The notes under the pieces: model-generated
What the model saw: only the letters and a program-made list of their open reading frames with translations
What the model was told of the DNA's origin: nothing
Database searches by the model: none
Translations under genes and position numbers: made by a program
Origin: Arthrobacter sp.
GTDB lineage: Bacteria > Actinomycetota > Actinomycetes > Actinomycetales > Micrococcaceae
Reading direction: 5' to 3'
DNA length: 8,222 nucleotides
Assembly (NCBI GenBank): GCA_025464545.1
Contig: JAODMA010000262.1
Location: 1 to 8,222, forward strand
Shown: piece by piece, positions 1 through 5,001 of the stretch
Layout: each line of letters begins with the position of its first letter
Position numbering within the stretch: position 1 is the first letter of the stretch

Positions 1-99
1 CTCATCCGGGACGTCGGACGCGGAGAGCCCGATTTCGCCGGCGGCGACGGCGTCCTTCAGGCAAGCGGAAATGGCGAGGGAGAGTTCTTCTGGGGTCAC
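1..99 (-). CDS. argS: Arginyl-tRNA synthetase, N-terminal fragment
   Basis: This is the 5' end of a minus-strand gene that runs off the left edge of the window; 33 codons are present and read through without a stop. The start is GTG at 99-97, giving MTPEELSLAISACLKDAV and continuing to ...SDVPDE at the edge. This matches my memory of the N-terminus of actinobacterial ArgS, the start of the additive domain that contacts the tRNA D-loop. The enzyme charges tRNA-Arg with arginine in the cytoplasm. No Shine-Dalgarno sequence is evident. A TAGGCT -10-like hexamer (111-106) lies only 6 nt upstream of the GTG, which suggests a leaderless or near-leaderless transcript. The catalytic HIGH and KMSKS motifs are outside the window, so the identification rests on a short N-terminal match. 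A tRNA-Arg gene lies about 3.2 kb away. Confidence 0.72.
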   Translation of the reverse strand, partial: MTPEELSLAISACLKDAVAAGEIGLSASDVPDE

Positions 100-325
100 G
101 GCTCTAGCCTACCGTCGGCCCGCAGTCTGGCGGAATTTCGCGGCCGGCGGAGCAGCCGGGCGGCAGACCGAAAACCTTCACGGTTTTCCAAGTTTCGGCC
201 CAAGGTGAACCATTACGCTGAAGTGAACGTTGTCTTCGGTGTAGCCGGGGGAAGTTCAAGGCCGGCCAAACCTGACAGCGCACTGAGTTCCCGCCCAGCC
301 GATCCCTATCGAAACGAGTCGCGGT
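100..325. other. Divergent intergenic region between argS and the flavin operon
   Basis: This is 226 bp without a credible gene. It holds the argS -10-like hexamer near its left end, a perfect 7-bp hairpin at 170-188 (GAAAACC, loop TTCAC, GGTTTTC), and two direct copies of GTGAAC at 205-210 and 223-228, 18 bp apart. The operon's own promoter should be here, but I see no clear -35/-10 pair for the plus strand. Small overlapping reading frames here lack ribosome binding sites and family resemblance. Confidence 0.5.
106..111 (-). promoter_or_regulatory. Putative -10 element of argS
   Basis: Read on the minus strand this is TAGGCT, a good actinobacterial -10 hexamer, followed by 6 nt and then the GTG start. 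Transcription would begin at or next to the start codon. No convincing -35 is seen at the right distance (TCCGCC with a 17-bp spacer). Confidence 0.4.
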
Positions 326-769
326 ATGCATACCTCTCTCCGCAAAAACGTCCTCGTCGGCATCGCCGGCCTGTCCCTGGCCGGGACCGCGGCCGGTTGC
401 GCGCCCGGAGCGCAGGTCACCCCGGCGCAGACCACCCAGCCCGCTCCCTCGGGGTCTGCTGCAGCCGCGGCCGGCAGCTACCAGGACGGCATCTACTCCG
501 CCGACGGAAACTACGTGTCACCGAACGGCCAGGAGACGGTCGGCGTGCAGCTGACGTTGGCTGGCGGGTCGGTGTCCGATGTCGTGATCACCGCGCATCC
601 GTCCAACCCGAACACCAGGAAGTTCCAGGGCGAGTTCGCCAGCGGCATCAAGGCGCAGATTGTCGGCAAGCAGCTCGATGAGATCAAGGTCTCCAAGGTC
701 GCCGGTTCCTCGCTGACCAGCGGCGGCTTCAACCAGGCCGTGGAAAAGATCAAGGCCGATGCCAAGTAG
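326..769 (+). CDS. FMN-binding domain lipoprotein
   Basis: A 147-residue exported electron carrier. Residues 1-24 form a lipoprotein signal peptide (basic RK at 6-7, hydrophobic 9-22) with a lipobox-like AAGC ending at Cys25. A low-complexity Ala/Pro/Ser/Thr linker follows to about residue 50, then an FMN-binding domain (FMN_bind, as in RnfG/NqrC) from about 51 to 147. The flavinylation region is at 125-135 (VAGSSLTSGGF). It corresponds to the SGAT/SGAS-type site of the family, so Ser129 is the candidate for covalent FMN attachment, with Thr131 the alternative. The ATG start is favoured because it gives an intact signal peptide, although the ribosome binding site is weak. It is the first gene of an operon, 32 bp before the ApbE gene that would attach its flavin. 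Proposed role: accept electrons outside the membrane from the RnfD-like protein. The downstream acceptor is unknown. Confidence 0.85.
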   Translation: MHTSLRKNVLVGIAGLSLAGTAAGCAPGAQVTPAQTTQPAPSGSAAAAAGSYQDGIYSADGNYVSPNGQETVGVQLTLAGGSVSDVVITAHPSNPNTRKFQGEFASGIKAQIVGKQLDEIKVSKVAGSSLTSGGFNQAVEKIKADAK

Positions 770-801
770 CCCGCCGGAAGCGCGGCCGTAAGGGAGGTCA
801 G

Positions 802-1674
802 GTGCCCCATCCGGGCTGGACTGATTTCAATTTCGACGGGATCGGTACCCGTTGGCAGATTTCCACGCCGTCCCCACTTCCCGACGGGCACCGCCGCCGG
901 CTGCTTGACGTCGTAGCCGAGTACGACAGCGTCTGGTCCCGCTTCCGGCCGGACTCGCTGGTTTCCCGGGCAGCGCGGCAGCCGGGCACCTATAAGTTCC
1001 CCGCCGAGGCCGCTGACCTGGGCCCGCTCTACGGGACGCTGTACCGGCTCAGCAATGGCGCCATGACCCCGCTCATCGGCCGCAGCCTGGCGCAGCTCGG
1101 ATACGACGCCGATTACTCGCTGCGCCCTGGGGGGCCTCCGCTCGCCGCTCCCCGCTGGGAGGACGTGTTGGAGTGGGATGGCACGGTACTGACCACCCGG
1201 GCTCCCGTCGTGATCGACGTCGGTGCCGCCGGGAAGGGCCAGCTGGCTGACCTGCTCTCCGCCGAGCTCCTCGCGGGCGGGATCAGCGACCATTTCATCG
1301 ACGCCAGCGGGGACCTGTTGAACGCTGGAGCGGCCCCGGTTGAGGTAGCCCTCGAACATCCCTATGACACTTCCCGCGCCATCGGCATCGTGACGCTCGG
1401 GACCGGTGCCCTGTGCGCGTCCGCGGCCAACCGGCGGGCCTGGGGTGACGGGCTGCACCATGTCCTGGACGGCACCACCGGGGCGCCGGTGCGCACCATT
1501 GTGGCCAGCTGGGCCATGGCCGGCACCGCTATGCTGGCTGACGCACTGGCCACGGCCCTGTTTTTCGTTGGAGGAGCCCGGTTGCGGGAGGAGTTCGAGT
1601 TTTCCTGGCTGACCGTCTACTCAGACGGACACGCGGAGCATTCGGCCGATTTTGAAGGAGCGCTGTTCTCATGA
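802..1674 (+). CDS. apbE: FAD:protein FMN transferase (ApbE family)
   Basis: A 290-residue enzyme that cleaves FAD and transfers FMN to a Thr/Ser of target flavoproteins; Mg2+ dependence is known for the family. Family blocks in order: GIGTRW near the N-terminus (usual GT opening motif), EYDSVWSRFRPDS around 46-58, VIDVGAAGKGQLADLL (the KG..D nucleotide block), ISDHFIDASGDLLNAG (usual GGDl block), HHVLDGTTGAP (usual H..dP.TG), and ADALATALFFVGG (usual ADalaTAlf). The start is GTG at 802 with AGGGAGG at 791-797, 4 nt away. The stop overlaps the next start as ATGA (1671-1674), so translation is probably coupled. Unlike classical ApbE, it has no signal peptide or lipobox and would act in the cytosol as annotated. 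Its obvious substrate is the lipoprotein encoded just upstream, and perhaps also the membrane subunit encoded downstream. Confidence 0.9.
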   Translation: MPHPGWTDFNFDGIGTRWQISTPSPLPDGHRRRLLDVVAEYDSVWSRFRPDSLVSRAARQPGTYKFPAEAADLGPLYGTLYRLSNGAMTPLIGRSLAQLGYDADYSLRPGGPPLAAPRWEDVLEWDGTVLTTRAPVVIDVGAAGKGQLADLLSAELLAGGISDHFIDASGDLLNAGAAPVEVALEHPYDTSRAIGIVTLGTGALCASAANRRAWGDGLHHVLDGTTGAPVRTIVASWAMAGTAMLADALATALFFVGGARLREEFEFSWLTVYSDGHAEHSADFEGALFS

Positions 1675-3218
1675 CCGCCGTTATTTCGACGCCCATCGGC
1701 TCGCGGCTGGACACTGCGCTGGGCCGGCTCACGATGTACCGGCTGGTGCTCTGGGTGCTCGCCGTGCTCGCCGCCTACAGCATGCTGCTGAACGTGCTCG
1801 GCTGGCTGACCTTCGGGCTCCCGGAGATGCTGGCGCACCTGGCACTCTGCCTCGGCCTGACATATGGCTCCAACCGCGTGCTGGCGGCCCTGTTCCGCGT
1901 GCAGCCGCATAACGAGTCCTCCCTGATTACCGGCCTCCTGCTGTATTTCCTGTTCTGGCCGACGCAGATTTCCGCCGGCGTGCAGCTGCTGGATCTGGCC
2001 GGCGTGGCGCTGGCCTGCGTACTCGCGTCCGCTTCCAAGTACGCGCTGGCCTGGCGGGGCCGCCACATCTTCAATCCGGCCGCGGCCGGGGCCTTTATCA
2101 CCGGGCTGACCGGGCTGAACATCGCCACCTGGTGGGCCGCCACCCCCGCCATGCTGTGGCTGCTGCTGCCGGGCGTACTGCTGGTGCTGTACCGTGTGCG
2201 GAAAGTGCTCATGGCTACAGTTTTCACCGTTGTTGCCGTGTCCATCGTGGCGGCGGAGCTGCTCCGGTCCGGCGCGGGCCTTGACGAGGCGCTCTGGCAG
2301 CCGCTGGCCCAGCGGCCGGTGCTCTTCTTTGTCGGCTTCATGCTCACGGAGCCGCTCACCCTGCCGCCGCGGCGCTGGCAGCAGCTGGGGCTCGCCGCCG
2401 TCGTCGGCCTGCTCTTCGCCATCCCCTACAACCTGGGCTTCGTCGCCAATTCCCCCGAGTTGGCGTTGCTGGCGGGCAACGCTTTGGCGTTCGCGGCAGG
2501 CCAGCGCGGCGGCGTCCGGCTCCGCTTCGAGGGCTCGCGGCCGTTGACGCCGACGACGACGGAATTCAGCTTCCAGCCGGAACGCCCTGTCCGCTTCAGC
2601 CCTGGCCAATACCTGGAACTGCATCTGCCCGCCGACAAGGCCGGCGGCAAGCACGATGGAAAGGGCCGGCGTCGCGTCTTCAGCCTGACCAGCGCCCCCG
2701 GATCTCCGGTGCTGAGGATCGGGGTCGGAACAGCCGGGCCGCTGTCCTCCGCCAAGCGTTCGCTGATGACTTTGGAACGGGGCGCGGAGCTCACCGCCAC
2801 GACGGTGGGCGGAGATTTTGTCCTGCCCCGGGATTCCGCTTCACCGGTGCTGTTGATCGCCCCCGGCATCGGGATCACTCCTTTCCTGGCCCAGCTTGCC
2901 GCCGGTGCGGCCCGGGAGAGGGACGTCGTCCTGCTTTATCTTGCCAAGAACGCCGCGGAGCTTGCCTACACCGAGGAACTGGAACGCTCCGGCGCCCGGA
3001 TCCTGGCCCGGCTCGCGGACGGCTCGGCCCCGCCGTCGTTCATGCAGGATGCAGGGTCCGGCAGGATCGACGGGGAGGCGTTGAAAGCGCTCGTGCCGGA
3101 CATTGCGGCCCGGGACGTCTTCGTGTCCGGCTCGCCGGCCAGCGTCCGCTCCCTCCGCGCCGCCGCGCGGGCGGCCGGCGCACGGAAGATCCATGTGGAC
3201 TCCTTTGCGGGGTACTGA
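1671..3218 (+). CDS. RnfD/NqrB-like membrane domain fused to ferredoxin-reductase-like FAD/NAD(P) domain
   Basis: A 515-residue two-part redox protein. Residues about 22-278 are a multi-span membrane domain of the RnfD/NqrB type: NESSLITG at 81-88, GRHIFNPAAAG at 130-140, and FMLTEPLTLPP at 223-233 all match family blocks. AATP at 156-159 sits roughly where RnfD/NqrB carry their FMN-Thr, so Thr158 is a candidate flavin site. Residues about 282-515 are a ferredoxin-NADP reductase-like module: RVFSLTS at 335-341 (FAD-binding RxYS type), APGIGITP at 397-404 (NAD(P)-binding GxGxTP), FVSGSP at 484-489 (usual CGP motif with Ser for Cys), and a C-terminal DSFAGY. Strong ribosome binding site GAAGGAG at 1654-1660, 10 nt before ATG. 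It overlaps apbE by 4 bases. Proposed job: take hydride from NAD(P)H in the cytosol and pass electrons across the membrane to the flavinylated lipoprotein. In Rnf and Nqr these functions lie in separate subunits. Whether ions are pumped cannot be told. Confidence 0.85.
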   Translation: MTAVISTPIGSRLDTALGRLTMYRLVLWVLAVLAAYSMLLNVLGWLTFGLPEMLAHLALCLGLTYGSNRVLAALFRVQPHNESSLITGLLLYFLFWPTQISAGVQLLDLAGVALACVLASASKYALAWRGRHIFNPAAAGAFITGLTGLNIATWWAATPAMLWLLLPGVLLVLYRVRKVLMATVFTVVAVSIVAAELLRSGAGLDEALWQPLAQRPVLFFVGFMLTEPLTLPPRRWQQLGLAAVVGLLFAIPYNLGFVANSPELALLAGNALAFAAGQRGGVRLRFEGSRPLTPTTTEFSFQPERPVRFSPGQYLELHLPADKAGGKHDGKGRRRVFSLTSAPGSPVLRIGVGTAGPLSSAKRSLMTLERGAELTATTVGGDFVLPRDSASPVLLIAPGIGITPFLAQLAAGAARERDVVLLYLAKNAAELAYTEELERSGARILARLADGSAPPSFMQDAGSGRIDGEALKALVPDIAARDVFVSGSPASVRSLRAAARAAGARKIHVDSFAGY

Positions 3219-3269
3219 GAACGCCTGGCGGACCGGCTGATCGGGCGACGCGAACTCGTCGATTTTCCC

Positions 3270-3299
3270 TTGAGGCCCACCTTCCTGCTAAGCTCTAGG
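3270..3299 (+). promoter_or_regulatory. Possible promoter of tRNA-Arg
   Basis: TTGAGG (3270-3275) could be the -35. TCTAGG (3294-3299) lies 18 bp downstream, and an extended TGCTAAGCT (3286-3294) is an alternative -10 but only 13 bp from TTGAGG. Either would start transcription 20-30 nt before the tRNA. The exact pair is uncertain. Confidence 0.35.
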
Positions 3300-3331
3300 A
3301 CGTCCCGCCGGTAACGGCAGGGTCCCTGATT

Positions 3332-3404
3332 GCCCTCGTAGCTCAGGGGATAGAGCGTCTGCCTCCGGAGCAGAAGGTCGTTGGTTCGATTCCAATCGAG
3401 GGCA
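3332..3404 (+). tRNA. tRNA-Arg (anticodon CCG)
   Basis: A 73-nt cloverleaf. The acceptor stem pairs GCCCTCG (3332-3338) with CGAGGGC (3397-3403), with discriminator A at 3404. The D arm is GCTC...GAGC. The anticodon stem TCTGC/GCAGA encloses the loop CTCCGGA, giving anticodon CCG, which reads the arginine codon CGG. The T arm contains GGTTCGATTCC. The 3' CCA is not encoded and must be added after transcription. It is followed 5 nt later by a strong hairpin terminator. Confidence 0.96.
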
Positions 3405-3409
3405 CAGCC

Positions 3410-3446
3410 AAGAACCCCTGGAATCCATTGATTCCGGGGGTTCTTT
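3410..3446 (+). terminator. Rho-independent terminator after tRNA-Arg
   Basis: A 16-bp stem: AAGAACCCC-T-GGAATC (3410-3425) pairs with GATTCC-G-GGGGTTCTT (3430-3445), with one T:G wobble and a 4-nt loop CATT. The descending arm ends in TTCTTT. It should end the tRNA transcript and separate it from yidC. Confidence 0.85.
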
Positions 3447-3566
3447 CGTGTGTGCTTTCGCGGGGCGACGTCCATTTCCTGCCGGTCAAGCCTGTCCCGC
3501 ACGGGCGGTAACTGACTGCATACTGGTGGAAGTGGCCGCGCCGCGGCCCGCCGAGCGGGGGCACGC

Positions 3567-4370
3567 ATGGATCTGGTTAACGACGTTCTGTTTCCGTTCC
3601 AGTGGCTCGTGTCGGCCATCATGGTGGGACTTCATGATGGCCTCAGCGCCATCGGCCTGCCGGCGGCCGACGGTTGGACCTGGACTCTCTCCATCATCGG
3701 GTTGGTGCTGGTCATCCGCGCCGTGCTGATTCCGGCATATCTGCAGCAGATCAAGGCCCAGCGCCGCATGCGGCTGCTGCAGCCGGACCTGAAAGAGCTG
3801 CAGGAGAAGTACAGGGGAAAATCCGACCCGCTGTCCCGGCAGGCCATGGCGCAGGAACAGATGGCCCTGTACAAGAAGCACGGCACCAACCCGTTTTCGG
3901 CGTGTCTTCCCCTGCTGATCCAGGTGCCGTTCTTCTTCGCGCTCTTCACCGTGCTGTCAGGTATCACTTCGGCCGCCCAAAAGAGCCAGGGTCTTGGGGC
4001 GATGAGCCAGGGGCAGGTGGTGCAGTTCGGGGAGTCGAGCATCTTTGGCGCCCCGCTGTCCGCGTCCCTGCTCCACGGCAGCGGCGGGAATCCCGTCAGC
4101 GTGACGGTGTTGACCATTCTGATGATCCTTGCCATGACCGCCGCGCAGTTCGTCACCCAGAAGCGCATTATGGCCAGGAACGTCCCGGATCGGGCCATGG
4201 CCGGGCCCTTCCTGATGCAGCAAAAGATGTTGCTCTACATCCTGCCGGTCGTCTTCGGCGCGGGTGGCATCATCTTCCCTCTCGGGGTCCTGATCTACTG
4301 GACCACCACCAACCTGTGGAGCATGCTGCAGCAATTCATTCTGGACCCGCGGGCACCAGAACAGGCTTAG
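3567..4370 (+). CDS. yidC: YidC/Oxa1 family membrane protein insertase
   Basis: A 267-residue inner-membrane insertase that helps proteins enter and fold in the membrane. It has the five-helix Oxa1/YidC core: an N-terminal hydrophobic helix, then TM1 (about 38-58) with the conserved groove arginine at 51 (IRAVLIP), a charged amphipathic cytoplasmic hairpin at about 60-105, GTNPFSACLPLLIQVPFFFALF at 106-127, a helix around 180-196 (VTVLTILMILAM), and the final pair ending in YWTTTNLWSMLQQ (244-256). There is no long lipoprotein leader or periplasmic domain. The main yidC of actinobacteria usually sits in the rpmH-rnpA-yidC cluster near the origin. This copy instead follows tRNA-Arg and has no such neighbours, so it may be a second paralogue. 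The stop TAG (4368-4370) overlaps the stop of the convergent SRPBCC gene. Confidence 0.92.
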   Translation: MDLVNDVLFPFQWLVSAIMVGLHDGLSAIGLPAADGWTWTLSIIGLVLVIRAVLIPAYLQQIKAQRRMRLLQPDLKELQEKYRGKSDPLSRQAMAQEQMALYKKHGTNPFSACLPLLIQVPFFFALFTVLSGITSAAQKSQGLGAMSQGQVVQFGESSIFGAPLSASLLHGSGGNPVSVTVLTILMILAMTAAQFVTQKRIMARNVPDRAMAGPFLMQQKMLLYILPVVFGAGGIIFPLGVLIYWTTTNLWSMLQQFILDPRAPEQA

Positions 4371-4822
4371 CTCCGGAACTCGGCAATTTCCTTGAGCCTG
4401 GCCAGCGCCAATGGCCAGGCCGCGTTGAACTCAGGAACGAACTCATCCTCGCTGTCGAGCTCCACGTCCACGGTGGTTACGCCGTCCGCTTCCTTGAAGG
4501 CATAGCTTTCGTGGTTCCCGATGAAGGACTGGGCGGCATCGCTCGTGGTGTCGTCGGCACCGTCGACTATCTGGCCCGTGTAGCGAAGGGAGATGAACTC
4601 GTGCGGCCTGTTCTCCTCAACGGTCGCGATCATCCCACCGAGCTTGCCGTCGTCGTCAGGACCCAGAAACCGGATTTCGCCGCCCTTGTCCCAGCCGCCC
4701 TCATAGTAGGAACCGCTGTTGAAAACGCTGGTCCATTCCCGGTAGCTGCCGTCGTCCAGCATCGTGTTCCAGACCTCCTGCGCGGGAGCATTGATCTTCA
4801 CCGAATACCGTAACTTTTCCAT
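4367..4822 (-). CDS. SRPBCC/AHSA1-like domain protein
   Basis: A 151-residue cytosolic protein consisting of one START/Bet v1-like (SRPBCC) fold. It opens with MEKLRYSVKINAPAQEVWNT, the usual first strand and helix of polyketide-cyclase/AHSA1 proteins. WDKGGEIRFLGPDDDGKLGG and the HEFISLRYTGQIVDG strand come later, and a final long helix (AAWPLALARLKEIAEF) closes the pocket. Such proteins bind small hydrophobic ligands or act as stress-related co-factors; no substrate can be assigned here. I chose ATG 4822 because the domain begins there. The open frame continues upstream to 4990, but that part is Pro/Gly-rich and unlike the family. No strong ribosome binding site is visible. Its stop (TTA on the plus strand, 4367-4369) overlaps the yidC stop, and a 9-bp hairpin lies inside its 3' end. 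Confidence 0.8.
   Translation of the reverse strand: MEKLRYSVKINAPAQEVWNTMLDDGSYREWTSVFNSGSYYEGGWDKGGEIRFLGPDDDGKLGGMIATVEENRPHEFISLRYTGQIVDGADDTTSDAAQSFIGNHESYAFKEADGVTTVDVELDSEDEFVPEFNAAWPLALARLKEIAEFRS
4396..4420. terminator. Perfect 9-bp hairpin inside the 3' end of the SRPBCC gene
   Basis: GCCTGGCCA (4396-4404) and TGGCCAGGC (4412-4420) pair perfectly around a 7-nt loop, 26 bp past the yidC stop. With stop codons overlapping, this is the only structure near the junction that could end yidC transcripts. There is no T-tract, so it may be a transcript-end stabiliser or simply coding sequence. Confidence 0.4.
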
Positions 4823-4889
4823 GCGAGATTCTACGTCCGGCCCGGGAAACGGAACAGGGCCAGGCGCCGCGCCGGGACGGCCTCTGCCG

Positions 4890-4918
4890 AATGTCGGGGC
4901 CTGCTCGTAGGCTGTCAG
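4890..4918 (-). promoter_or_regulatory. Possible promoter of the SRPBCC gene
   Basis: On the minus strand, CTGACA (4918-4913) is followed after 17 bp by GACATT (4895-4890), a plausible -35/-10 pair. It would give a leader of about 60 nt before ATG 4822. The 4823-5001 region is divergent with the M4 protease gene and also holds a 13-bp GC-rich palindrome at 4935-4947. Confidence 0.3.
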
Positions 4919-5001
4919 CATCGGCAGCGGGGTTACCGGCGGCCGGTGGCGGAACGCCCCCGGCCTGCCAGTGACCCCGCCGAAGCACAAAGGGGTCTCA
5001 C

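Noticed and set aside
853..862. TGGCAGATTT inside apbE, similar to half of the AdpA-like site
   Set aside because: A single half-site inside coding sequence with no inverted partner; expected by chance.
511..1461. Long minus-strand open frame of 316 codons opposite the lipoprotein and apbE genes
   Set aside because: It is a high-GC shadow. The plus-strand frames carry clear FMN-binding and ApbE motifs, while the minus translation has no recognisable domain.
1617..2654. Long minus-strand open frame of 345 codons opposite the membrane fusion gene
   Set aside because: The Gln/Arg/Gly-rich translation is typical of antisense reading of a GC-rich membrane gene. The plus strand has the RnfD motifs.
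3383..3404. tRNA-Arg 3' end as an integration (att) site for a genomic island
   Set aside because: I found no second copy of the tRNA 3' end and no integrase in the window; base composition does not change.
2966..3622. Minus-strand open frame spanning tRNA-Arg
   Set aside because: It runs antisense through a clear tRNA gene and a terminator and overlaps the 3' end of the fusion gene; no motif.
3674..4813. Plus-strand 379-codon frame over yidC and the SRPBCC gene
   Set aside because: It is out of frame with yidC and antisense to the SRPBCC gene, both of which have recognisable domains.
4823..4990. N-terminal extension of the SRPBCC protein to ATG 4990
   Set aside because: The added residues are Pro/Gly-rich and unlike the family, and the SRPBCC fold begins at ATG 4822. 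The extension also covers the divergent promoter region.
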